Shown here piece after piece: positions 9,647-18,694 of a DNA stretch of 64,000 nucleotides (positions are counted from its first letter, which is position 1; the number at the start of each line of letters is the position of its first letter). The notes beneath the pieces were generated by a model. The model saw only the letters and a list, made by a program, of their open reading frames with translations. It ran no database searches and had not been told where the DNA came from. The DNA is from CAWFGS01 sp963815535 (GTDB taxonomy: Bacteria; Pseudomonadota; Alphaproteobacteria; Sphingomonadales; Sphingomonadaceae), in NCBI GenBank assembly GCA_963815535.1, contig CAWFGS010000001.1, positions 248,001 to 312,000 of the forward strand, read 5' to 3'. The position numbers and the translations under genes are program-made.

Positions 9647-10178
9647 TCAGGCTTCTTGCGCCGCAGCAACGCCCGGCCACGCGCCCAGCATCCCTTCCGC
9701 CGGAAGCACGCCGGGATTGTCGCACCGCATCAGCAATCGGCCGCGGTCGAACGGTCCGGGGCAGTGATAGGTGCCGGTATGATCGGCGGTAAAGCCGAAG
9801 AAACGGCCGTAATAATCGGGATCGCCGATCATGATCTGCGGCAGAGCGGGGCGTTCGCCCAGCTCGTCCAGCAACCGCGCGCATCAGTGCCTTGCCATAT
9901 CCTTCCCCCTGCAGCTGCGGCAGCACGGCGACCGGGCCGATCATCAGCATCGGATGCGGGCGGCCATCGGGATCGGTCAGCGCGATCGGCCAGACCTGAA
10001 TCGTGCCGGCGAGATAGTCGTCATCGTCCAGCGCCGCGAAACTGAGCGCGGGCAGCCAGTCAGTCCCTTCGCGCATGCGATAGGCGGTGCGGGCTAGCCG
10101 GTCCGCCCCGAATGCGGCATCGAGCAGTTCTTCGATCAAGGCAGGCTCGATCGCGGCGAGGGGAACGATCGATGGCAT
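9647..10178 (-). CDS. GNAT family N-acetyltransferase (frameshifted)
   Basis: About 176 residues. The N-terminal half ends in the acetyl-CoA loop IGPVAVLPQLQGEGYGKALM (R/Q-x-x-G-x-G/A pattern). After a break near 9885 the other frame continues LDELGERPALPQIMIGDPDYYGRFFGF, the beta5-beta6 region of YhbS-type acetyltransferases. It probably acetylates a small molecule or protein; the substrate is unknown. The start ATG at 10176-10178 begins MPSIVPLAAIEPAL. Confidence 0.8.
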
Positions 10179-10235
10179 CGTAGCGGCCGATGATGCGCCG
10201 GTGTCGCCTGATTCATGCCGAAGCGCGTGTGCCGG

Positions 10236-11445
10236 TCACGCCGCGGTCAGCCGCAGCAGCCGCCCGTTGTCGCCATCTTCCAGCACCCAGATTGCGCCGT
10301 TCGCATCATGGTCGATTTCGCGCAGACGCTTGCCGAAATCATACCGGGCGACCTCGCGCGCTGTGTGCCGTCCATCGTCGACGCGGATGATCGCCTTGGT
10401 GCTGAGGCCCGCGATCAGGGCATCGCCGCGCCAATCGGCGAACATCGCCCCGTCGTAGAAGATGAAATCGCCCGGCGCGATCACCGGGGTCCAGCCGATT
10501 GCCGGCGCGACGAATTCAGGGCGGGTCGCATGGTCGGGAATGTTGTCAGCCGTCGTAATGGATGCCGTCCGACACCAGCGGCCAGCCGTAATTCGCCGCC
10601 CGCTGCAACCAGGTTCAGCTCGTCGCCGCCCTTCGGACCGTGTTCCAGATCCCACAACCGGCCCGCGCCGTCGAATTGCAGGCCGAGAATGTTGCGGTGG
10701 CCGTAGGACCAGATCTGATCGGCTGGGCGCGCGAACCGCTCGCCATCGGATTGCCGGTGGCGGTGGAACCATCCAGATTCAGGCGAACGATCGTGCCCAG
10801 CGTGTTGCCGGTATCCTGCGCCGGCTCCATCTTCTGACGGTCGCCGCTGGCGACGAACAGATGCTGCCCGTCCGGCGAAAATGCGATGCGGTGCGAATAA
10901 TGGCCGCGCCCGGTGACTTTCGGCGCCTGCCGCCAGATGATCTGCAACCCGTCGATCGCTGCAAGCGGTGGCCGACGCGCAATCCAGCGTACCGCGCCCG
11001 ACCACCGCGCCGCGCGTGTCGCCGTTGCCCGCTTCCGCCCAGCTGAGATACACCGCCTTGCTGGTGGCGTAATCGGGCGCGAAGGCAAAATCGCCCAGAC
11101 CGCCCTGGCCGCCGTAATCCACGCGCGGCAAACCGCCCGTGACCGTCCCCATCCGCCCGGTCGCGGGATCGACGAATTTCATCGTGCCCGCCTTTTCGGT
11201 GAGGAAAATGCGGCCGTCGACGGGATCGAAATCGAGCGCCCATGGCTCCGCGAATTCGCCGAAGGATGCGACCTTGAACGGGCCGACATCGGCCAACGGC
11301 GTGCCTGCGGCCGTCGTGGTCGCGCCCGCCGGGGTGGACACCGCCGTCGCCGAACTGTCCCCGGCCGGAACGCCGCCGCAGCTTGCGACGGCCAGCGTCG
11401 CCGTGGGAAGGAGCGCGGGCGAGAAAGGTTTTGCATGTCGTGCAT
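10236..11445 (-). CDS. PQQ-dependent sugar dehydrogenase-like lipoprotein (frameshifted)
   Basis: Aldose sugar dehydrogenase (YliI/Asd, GDH-B beta-propeller) family, about 400 residues. Segments in order: lipobox AVASC, then EPWALDFDPVDGRIFLTEK, TGGLPRVDYGGQGGLGDFAF, SHRIAFSPDGQHLFVASGD, QIWSYGHRNILGLQFD and LWDLEHGPKGGDELNLV, then FYDGAMFADWRGDALIAG. Breaks lie near 11420, 11000, 10720 and 10540. It would oxidise aldoses with PQQ and is anchored on the outside of a membrane. Start is at 11445 or 11436; either overlaps the 5' end of divergent rnhB. Confidence 0.82.
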
Positions 11446-12067
11446 GAAGGACACTCCGTTCGATGATTTCGTGCCGCCGATGATCGTCGGGGTGGACGAG
11501 GCGGGCCGGGGTCCGCTTGCCGGACCGGTTGTTGCCTGCTGCGGTAGCGCTTTTGCGGGACCGTGTCCGCAAGGGCTGGCCGATTCCAAGAAGCTGACGG
11601 CCAAACGGCGGGCGGCGCTCGATAGCGTCATTCGCGAACGATGCGCGTGGGGCGTGGGCGTGATCGATGTGGGCGAAATCGACCGGCTGAACATCCTGAA
11701 CGCGACGATGCTGCGCGATGACGCATGCGGTCGCGGCGCCTGATCGCGAAGGCGGGCGCGCGAGCCGGCGGACATTCTGATCGACGGCAATTGCACGCCT
11801 GCCGGGCAGATGCGCGGATTGGCGCTGGCAGGCGCGCGCGATCGTCGGCGGGGATGCGCTGGAACCCGTCATCTCCGCCGCATCCATCGTGGCGAAGGAA
11901 TGGCGCGACCGGATGATGATCGACGCGGCGCGCGACCATCCGCACTATGGCTGGGAACGGAACAAGGGTTACGGGACGAAAGATCATCTGGCGGCGTTGC
12001 AACGATACGGGCCGTCCCCGCTGCACCGCCGCAGCTTCGCGCCGGTCGCGCGAGCCGTTCGCGCTAA
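11435..12067 (+). CDS. rnhB: Ribonuclease HII (frameshifted)
   Basis: Removes RNA from RNA-DNA hybrids and initiates ribonucleotide excision. Visible: VGVDEAGRGPLAGPVVA (first catalytic Asp-Glu), LADSKKLTAKRRAAL, DRLNILNATML, ILIDGNCTPAGQMRGLALAG in another frame, then VAKEWRDRMMI and GWERNKGYGTKDHLAAL. Breaks near 11720, 11830, 11880 and the extreme end. The most economical stop is TAA 12065-12067, because the uninterrupted frame would run into the oxyR-like gene. ATG at 11435 has an AAAGG 7 bases upstream. In several alphaproteobacteria rnhB sits beside ccrM; here five genes lie between them. Confidence 0.88.
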
Positions 12068-12098
12068 CGCTGAATTCCCAATCGCTATTCCCCAATCG

Positions 12099-13001
12099 CT
12101 ATTCCAATATCGTGCGCGCTTCGTCCGCGACCGTTCGGGCGATCGCGGCGAATGGTCGTGCAATGCCGCACCCTCGCGCCAGACGGCGGCGATGGAGCGA
12201 TAGGCGGACCATCCGGCAGGTTCGAACCGCCGCACCATATCCTCGCCGCCGGTTTCGGATCGCAGATACATTTCGGGCAGGATGGCAAGGCCCAGGCCCG
12301 ATCCGGCCATCTGGCGCAGGCTGTCGAGGCTGGTCCCTTCGTAATCGCGCATCAGTTCCGCCCCCAGTTCCGCGCAGATCGCTTTCGCCTGGCGATGGTA
12401 ATGATGCCGTCGGTCCAGGCTGAGCACTTGCTGGCGGGCGAAATCGGCGATCGATCAGCGTGCCGCGATCGCGCAAGGGATGATCGGGCGCACCGACCAG
12501 ATGCAGCGGTTCGCGAAACAGCGGCTCGATACACAGGCCGGGACCGGGAACGGGCAGGGGAGCCAGCATCATGTCGAGCGCGCCCACCCGCAATTCGGCG
12601 AACTGATCGTCGGGTATGCCTTCGCGGATATACAGCCGCATGTCGGGATGTTCGCGGTGCAGGCGAACGATGGCGGCGGGCATCAGATAGGGGCCGAGCG
12701 TCGGCGTGACGCCCAACCGGATAGTGCCCGCGAACCCATCCCGGCTGCGATCGGCCAGCGCCTGGATTTCCGCGATTTCCAGGATGATACGGCGCGCTCT
12801 GGCTGCGATTTCGCGGCCCGTGGGGGTCAGCCTTACGGGCCGGCCGCGTTCGGCCAGCGTGACGCCGAGCCGCCCCTCCAGCTCCTTCAATCTGCTGGCT
12901 CAAGGTCGGTTGCGACACGCGCACCGCCTGCGCCGCGCGGCCGAAGTTCCGGTGATCGTCCAGCGCGACCAGATAGTGCAATTGCTCGTACTGATCGTCA
13001 T
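12099..13001 (-). CDS. oxyR: LysR-family regulator, OxyR-like (frameshifted)
   Basis: About 300 residues. N-terminal helix-turn-helix: YLVALDDHRNFGRAAQAVRV then SQPTLSQQI and KELEGRLGVTL, the hydrogen-peroxide-inducible activator signature. The effector domain contains LGPYLMPAAIVRLHREHP, a downstream cysteine-containing ligand segment (PGPGLCIEPLFREPL), TSLDSLRQMAGSGLGLAILP and the C-terminal AAIARTVADEART. Breaks near 12900, 12430 and 12170. ATG at 12999-13001 is chosen; it overlaps an ATAG-N7-CTAT palindrome. OxyR is preferred to other LysR proteins from sequence, but both redox cysteines cannot be confirmed, so the symbol is tentative. Confidence 0.78.
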
Positions 13002-13014
13002 AGGCACAGCCTAT
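13000..13014. promoter_or_regulatory. ATAG-N7-CTAT palindrome at the oxyR start
   Basis: ATAG (13000-13003), seven bases, CTAT (13011-13014). This is the half-operator spacing known for OxyR (ATAG-N7-CTAT). It overlaps the first codon of the oxyR-like gene, in the 108-bp divergent region with the YdcH gene. A second copy at the expected distance is not present. Likely a site for autorepression. Confidence 0.45.
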
Positions 13015-13109
13015 CGAAAACCCACCAAACTAACAATTGGAATTATGAGCGCGTGCAGCGCCAGATTGCGGTCACGCAAAATCGCACAACCGATATCGGG
13101 AGATCGCCC

Positions 13110-13280
13110 ATGTCCAACCACCTCAAACGTCTCAGCGCCCACCATCGCCGGCTCGACCGGCTGATCGACACCACCCGCAATGCCGGGCGGCAGGAGGAAC
13201 TGAAAGGGCTGAAGCGGATGCGGCTGGAACTGAAAGACCGGATCGCACGCCTCAGCCGTCCGGCGGATGCGGCTGGCTAA
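13110..13280 (+). CDS. YdcH family (DUF465) small protein
   Basis: 56 residues, highly charged and predicted all helical: MSNHLKRLSAHHRRLDRLI followed by LKGLKRMRLELKDRIARL. This matches the alphaproteobacterial YdcH/DUF465 family of short coiled-coil proteins of unknown function. GGGAGA lies 7 bases before the ATG. Divergent from the oxyR-like gene and followed by a strong hairpin terminator, so it is a single-gene unit. Frame intact. Confidence 0.85.
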   Translation: MSNHLKRLSAHHRRLDRLIDTTRNAGRQEELKGLKRMRLELKDRIARLSRPADAAG

Positions 13281-13313
13281 AACCCACATCGCACTCTAAC
13301 ACTCGAAACCTCG

Positions 13314-13352
13314 CGGCATCGGCCCGTTATCGAACGGGCGGGTGCCGCTTTT
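13314..13352 (+). terminator. Rho-independent terminator after the YdcH gene
   Basis: Nested stem: outer arms 13315-13320 with 13341-13346 and inner CCCGTT/AACGGG (13323-13328 with 13333-13338) around the loop ATCG, followed by CTTTT. It lies 34 bases after the stop of the YdcH gene and before nhaA. Confidence 0.75.
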
Positions 13353-13411
13353 GCAATGCGACGATACCGAAGGACGATACGATCCATGCCGACCGCGATA
13401 TCTCAAACCGA

Positions 13412-14575
13412 ATGTCCGATTCCCTGCGCCGGTTCGTGCAGGCGGAAAGCGCGGGCGGGGTGGTGTTGATGGCGGCGGCGGCGCTGGCGCTGGTGCTGGC
13501 GAACAGCCCGTTCGCGGCTGGGTATTTCAACGCGCTGGCGACGGAGATTTCGGTCACGATCGACGGCGGCGGGATCACCAAACCGGCTTTGCTGTGGATC
13601 AACGACGGGTTGATGGCGGTGTTCTTCTTCCTGATCGGGCTGGAGGTCAAACGCGAAGTTCTGACCGGGCAGATTGTCGAGCTGGAAGCAAGCCTCGTTG
13701 CCCCTGTTCGCGGCGATCGGCGGGATGGTCATGCCCGCGCTGGTGTTCCTGGCGATCAACTGGAACACGCCGGAAAACCTGTCCGGCTGGGCCATCCCGG
13801 CAGCGACGGACATTGCGTTCGCGCTGGGCATTCTGGCGCTGCTCGGCAGCCGCGTTCCGGTCGCGCTGAAAGCGCTGCTGCTGGCGATGGCCGTGATCGA
13901 CGATATCGGCGCGATCGCCATCATCGCCTTGTTCTACACACCCGAAGTCAACTGACCATGTTGCTGGGTTCGGCGGTGGTGCTGGCGGTTCTCGGCATGA
14001 TTCGGGCGAGCGAAGGTCGGCTCCAGCTTGCCCTACGTCCTGCTCGGCCTGGTGCTGTGGGTTCTCGTCCTGAAATCGGGCGTCCATGCGACGCTGGCCG
14101 GGGTCGCGCTGGCGATGACCGTGCCGGTGCTGGATCGCGGCGGCGCACCGGTGCTGGAACGGATGGAACACGCGCTGCATCCATGGGTCGCGTTTCTGGT
14201 CGTGCCGATGTTCGCGCTGGCCAATGCGGGCGTACGTGCTGATCGGGCTGGACCCTGCCGCCGTGTTGCAGCCCGCTCCCGCTGGGCATTGCGCTGGGTC
14301 TGATCCTCGGTAAGCAGCTGGGCGTGCTGGGCTTTGCATGGATGGCAGTGAAAACCGGCTTCGCCAGTCTGCCTTTGGGCGTCAACTGGCGGCAGGTCCA
14401 CGGCCTGTCCCTGATCGCCGGGATCGGTTTCACCATGAGCCTGTTCATCGGCAATCTGGCCTTCACCGATCTGGCGCAGATGGATGCGGTCAAGATCGGC
14501 GTGCTGGCCGGATCGCTGGTATCGGCGATCGCGGGGATTGTCTTGCTGCGGTCGGCGGGGCAAAAGGCCGCATGA
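13412..14575 (+). CDS. nhaA: Na+/H+ antiporter NhaA (frameshifted)
   Basis: Inner-membrane sodium/proton antiporter, about 388 residues with 12 membrane segments. Recognisable pieces: FVQAESAGGVVLMAAAALAL, WINDGLMAVFFFLIGLEVKR and EVLTG, then WAIPAATDIAFALGIL and MAVIDDIGAIAIIALFYT carrying the two transport aspartates (TD and ..DD..), VLKSGVHATLAG, and GLSLIAGIGFTMSLFIGNLA at the end. About five breaks, near 13690, 13955, 14030, 14245 and 14300. The start MSDSLRRFVQAESAGG is chosen because it opens the conserved domain; an in-frame-shifted ATG exists at 13386. The stop overlaps the next gene by ATGA. Confidence 0.9.
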
Positions 14576-15520
14576 TTCAAACGATATTGTTGGGGCTGCT
14601 CGGCCTCGTCGCATTGGGGCTGGGCGGGGACTGGCTGGTCCGCGGGGCCAGCGGCATCGCGCTACGCATGGGTATCTCCAGCCTCGTCACCGGGATCGTG
14701 ATCGTGGGTTTCGCGACCTCGATGCCGGAACTGGTGGCCAGCGTTCAGGCGGCTCTGGCCGGGTCGCCGGGCATCGCCTGGGGCAATATCGCCGGGTCGA
14801 ACCTTGCCAACACGCTGCTGATACTGGGCGCGGCGGCATTGGTGATGCCGATCGTGCTGACCGGGCAGGGGCGTCGCGATGCGGTGGTGGCAACGCTGGC
14901 GTCGATATTGCTGTCGGGTCTGGCCGTGGTCGGCGCATCGGGGCCGGTCATCGGTATCGCGCTGCTGCTGCTGATCGTCATCTACATCGTCTGGCGTTAC
15001 CGCACCTCGCGCAAGGAAGGCGCTGGCCGCCGCTGCCGAAATGGAAGAAGATCTGCCGAAGCCACCGACTGGGCAAGGCGGTCGGCTTTCTGCGTGGTCG
15101 GCGTCGTCACTCTGGTTATCGGCGGCAATCTGCTGGTGACCAGCGCCATCGATATTGCGCGGATTTTCGGCATGCCCGAAACCGTCATCGGCCTGACGAT
15201 CGTGGCGGTCGGAACGTCGCTGCCGGAACTGGCGGCATCGCTGGTGGCGGCATGGCGCGGGCATTCCGCACTGGCGCTGGGCAATGTGGTCGGTTCCAAC
15301 ATCTACAACATCCTGCTGATCGGCGGGGTGACCATGCTGATCGCGCCCGGGGCCGATCCCGCCGGAGCTGGTCGATATCGAATTGCCGATCGTGGCGGCC
15401 AGCGCGCTGTTCGTGCTGGGCCTGTGCTGGTTCGCGCCGCGCATCCCGCGCTGGCTGGGCGGTGTGCTGGTCGCGGCCTTCGCGGCATTTTCCATCGCGC
15501 AGTTCGGGTCGAGGCGATAA
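14572..15520 (+). CDS. Calcium/sodium antiporter, CaCA family (YrbG-like; frameshifted)
   Basis: About 315 residues, two homologous five-helix halves. First alpha repeat: VGFATSMPELVASVQAALAG then GNIAGSNLANTLLILG. Second: VAVGTSLPELAASLVAAWRG then LGNVVGSNIYNILLIGG. These are the ion-binding (G-x-S/T-x-PE and GN-x-x-GSN) repeats of K+-independent Na+/Ca2+ exchangers. A +1/-1 pair affects the central cytoplasmic loop (about 15020-15075), and a last shift near 15358 leads to the true end RRstop at 15518-15520. The start overlaps the nhaA stop (ATGA), so both antiporters are co-translated. Confidence 0.88.
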
Positions 15521-15532
15521 ATACCCGCGTTC

Positions 15533-15703
15533 GAGTCTCTTGCGGCCACACCGCAGCATATCGAGCCATCGTTACCGTGCAGTGCCCAACATCTTGTGGC
15601 GGACTCGGCTTTCGTTCTGCTGATCACTTGCCAGTACCGCTCTGTCCACCCGACCCAATCGAAGGTTGACGCGGAGTCCCGATCGGACTCACCCTGTGGA
15701 TAA
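15533..15703 (+). promoter_or_regulatory. ccrM upstream region: four GANTC sites and a DnaA box
   Basis: GANTC sites at 15533-15537, 15602-15606, 15674-15678 and 15686-15690, the last two separated by only 7 bases. TGTGGATAA at 15695-15703 is the exact complement of the DnaA box TTATCCACA, 4 bases after the last GANTC. The CcrM start codon is 81 bases downstream. The remainder of 15521-15784 holds no gene. Confidence 0.65.
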
Positions 15704-15784
15704 GTTGAACAGGGGAATGATCGATGGGGGTCGTGGAGACGACGAAAATGCGCGCCGCGCCGGCGCCTCGCACGACGCAGGCGA

Positions 15785-16876
15785 ATGCGCAATGCCGCGA
15801 CCCTGCCGCTCGACACGATCCTGCCGGGCGACTGTGTCGAGGCGATGCGGACCTTGCCCGATGCCAGCGTCGATCTGGTCTTCGCCGATCCGCCTTACAA
15901 TCTGCAACTCGGCGGCGATCTCAACCGGCCCGATGGCAGCCAGGTCGATGCGGTGACCGATCACTGGGACCAGTTCGACAGCTTCGCCGCTTATGACAGG
16001 TTCACTCGCCGACTGGCTGACGGAGGCGCAGCCGCGTTCTGAAGCCCGACGGCGCGTTGTGGGTGATCGGCAGCTATCACAACATCTTCCGCGTCGGTGC
16101 GATCCTGCAGGATCTGGGCTTCTGGATCCTCAACGACATCGTCTGGCGCAAGATCGAACCCGATGCCGAATTTCGCGGCACGCGCTTCACCAACGCGCAC
16201 GAAACGCTGCTGTGGTGCTCGCAAGGGGAAAAGGCGAAATATCACTTCAATTACCGCGCGATGAAAACGCTGAACGACGAATTGCAGATGCGGTCCGACT
16301 GGGTCGATTCCGATCTGCGGCGGGGCCGAACGGTTGAAGCATGACGGGCACAAGGCGCACCCGACGCAGAAGCCCGAGGCGTTGCTGTACCGCGTGCTGC
16401 TGGCCACGACGCAGAAGGGCGATGTCGTGCTCGACCCGTTCTTCGGCACCGGCACGACCGGCGCGGTGGCCAAACGGCTGGGGCGGCGACTGGATCGGCT
16501 GCGAGCGGGAGGACGTTCTATCGCGACATCGCGACCGCGCGCATCGCGAAGGAGCTGCCGCTGGACGAAAGCGCGCTCGAAACCATGCAGAGCGAAACGC
16601 ACCGCGCCCAAGGTCGCGTTCGGCGTGCTGGTCGAAAACGGCCTGATCGCGCCCGGCACGCAAATCTTCGACAAGAAACGCCGCTGGATCGCCACGGTGC
16701 GCGCCGACGGGTCGCTGGTCCATGACAAGCAGGTCGGTTCGATCCACGGTCTGGGCAAGGAATTGCAGGGCGCGCCCAGCTGCAACGGATGGACGTTCTG
16801 GCACATCGAACACGGCGGCAAGGTGGAACCGATCGACGCGGTCAGGCAGCTTTATCTGCTGGCGACGGAGGATTGA
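15785..16876 (+). CDS. ccrM: Cell-cycle DNA (adenine-N6) methyltransferase CcrM-type, GANTC (frameshifted)
   Basis: 364 codons, the length of CcrM. Catalytic motif DPPYNLQLGG (motif IV) near residue 39 and SAM-binding DPFFGTGTTGAVAKRLG (motif I) near 220 give the beta-class order. The C-terminal RAMA-type domain (WIATVRADGSLV, IHGLGKELQGAPSCNGWTFW) is characteristic of CcrM. It methylates adenine in GANTC and is a master epigenetic timer in Caulobacter. Breaks near 16010, 16310 and a pair at 16485-16520. ATG at 15785 is chosen since LPLDTILPGDCVEAM follows at once. A solitary methyltransferase: no restriction gene nearby. Confidence 0.92.
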
Positions 16877-17008
16877 TTGCCGCTGTCCACCACCGCCACG
16901 GTGGGCTATCCTTTCGCACGCCGGTTTCGGCAGGCTTCGCGCCGATAAGTTTTCCATCCAGGACCGTGTAACACCCGGTCCATGTCTCGATCAGTCCGGA
17001 CCGACCTC

Positions 17009-18146
17009 ATGACCGACCGCATCTACATCCGCCCCATCGGCCTGACCGCCAGCCCGCAGAGCGAGAACACGGCGATGCGGTCCGGCTGGCGGGCGGCATG
17101 GTCTACGCGCACCGGTTCGCGATCATCCTGCGCCGCGATGGGGAGGTGGTCGAACGCTGGTTGACCGACGCGAACGGCATGGCCGACGTGCTTGGCGAAC
17201 TTGCCCGACGACGTGGCGGCGGATGCGCGAGGCGCAATGGGCCGGGCTGACCACTCGCGCATCCGCCGATCGTGTTGGGCGAGCGGACCATCCGCCTCGA
17301 CCAGCCGCAGATCATGGGCATTCTGAACGTCACGCCCGACAGTTTTTCCGATGGCGGCAAGTTCCTCGACGAGCCCGAGGATGGCGCGGCACATGCCGCC
17401 GCGATGCTGGAAGCAGGCGCGGCGCTGGTCGATATCGGCGGCGAAAGCACGCGGCCCGGGCGCGGCCGCGACGTGGGAAGGGGACGAGCTGAAACGCGAC
17501 CGTGCCCGCCGTCGAATACACCGCCGGCAATGGGCGCCGCGATCAGCATCGATACCCGCCGCGCCGCCGTGATGGAGGCGGCGCTGGATGCAGGCGCGGA
17601 CATCGTGAACGACGTGTCGGCCCTGCGCTACGATCCGCGCAGCGCGGAACTGGTCGCGGCGCGCGGATGCCCGGTAATCCTGATGCATGCGCCCGGCGCG
17701 CAGGATGATGCTGGCGACGATCTGCACGCCGACGGCGGCTATCGCAATGTCGTGCTGGACGTGTTCGACTGGCTGACGGCCGCGCGCGACCGGGCGGTCG
17801 CGGCGGGTATCGACGCGGGCGAACATCATCCTCGATCCCGGCATCGGTTTCGGCAAATCGCGTGGCCGACAATCTGGCGTTGCTGAACGCGCTGCCGCTG
17901 TTCCACGCGCTGGGCCAGCCGCTTGCTGCTGGGCGCCAGCCGCAAACGCATGATCGGCGCGCTGTCGAACGAAGCGCCCGCCGATCGAGCGGCTGGGCGG
18001 CAGCATCGCGCTGGCCGATGGCGGGAATGAATGCGGGCGTTCAGATGCTGCGCGTGCACGACGTCGCGGCAACGGTGCAGGCCCGCAATGTCTGGCGCGG
18101 CCTGCGCGATGCGGCGCTGACGGATTTCAGCGATCTGCCGGATTAA
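17009..18146 (+). CDS. folP: Dihydropteroate synthase with N-terminal extension (frameshifted)
   Basis: Joins pterin pyrophosphate to p-aminobenzoate in folate synthesis; sulfonamide target. DHPS core: PQIMGILNVTPDSFSDGGKF (from about residue 100), VDIGGESTRPG, ISIDTRRAAVMEAAL, DIVNDVSALRYDPR, then the C-terminal segment ending TDFSDLPD. Before the core lie about 90 residues starting MTDRIYIRPIGLTASPQSEN, in continuing frames, with no obvious match to the E. coli enzyme; as I recall, sphingomonads share such an extension. Breaks near 17085, 17200, 17480, 17830-17880 and 17930-17990. Stop overlaps the convergent acetyltransferase stop. Confidence 0.87.
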
Positions 18147-18652
18147 ACTGGCCTGCGCTCGAACAGAGCGAGCCGCTGATCCTTGTAATCGGCTACACCG
18201 TATCGCCGATATCCCAGCCGTTCGGCAATCGCGATCGATGCGCCGTTCTGCGGATCGATCATGCAGACCGTCCGCTTCGCACCGATCGCACCGGCATACC
18301 ATTCATGCGCCGCCCGCGCCGCTTCCGTGGCGTAGCCGCGACCTTGCCGATCGGCAGCGATGACCCAGCCGGCCTCGTCGCTGTCGTCGAAGCCGTGCCC
18401 GATATTGCGGCGCGCGTTCCAGATGCCGGTTTCACCGACATACTCGCCGCCCGTCCGTTCGACGATCGCGAAGTTGCCGTAGCCGAGCAGCGCCCAATGC
18501 CCGGCATACCGTTGCACGCGATGCCATGCGTCCTCCGCCGTCATCGCGGCACTGCCGGGCAGCTGGACCGCAGGATGGGTGATGACCCGATGATAGGGTT
18601 CGCAATCGACCAGCGCGAACGGGCGCAGGATCAGGCGGGCGGTTTCGATCAT
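18143..18652 (-). CDS. GNAT acetyltransferase, RimJ/RimL type
   Basis: 169 residues, intact. Opens with IETARLILRPFALVDCEPY, the RimJ/RimL-like beginning, and has the acetyl-CoA pocket WVIAADRQGRGYATEAARAA (Q-x-x-G-x-A). The C-terminal SIAIAERLGYRRYGV is the usual N-x-x-S-x-x-x-x-x-x-LGF-type strand. It may acetylate a protein N-terminus or a small amine; the target is unknown. Its stop overlaps the folP stop tail-to-tail. Confidence 0.88.
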   Translation of the reverse strand: MIETARLILRPFALVDCEPYHRVITHPAVQLPGSAAMTAEDAWHRVQRYAGHWALLGYGNFAIVERTGGEYVGETGIWNARRNIGHGFDDSDEAGWVIAADRQGRGYATEAARAAHEWYAGAIGAKRTVCMIDPQNGASIAIAERLGYRRYGVADYKDQRLALFERRPV

Positions 18653-18694
18653 CGCGATACGCTACGCGATCGGATGCGCCCGACGAAGCGAAGA

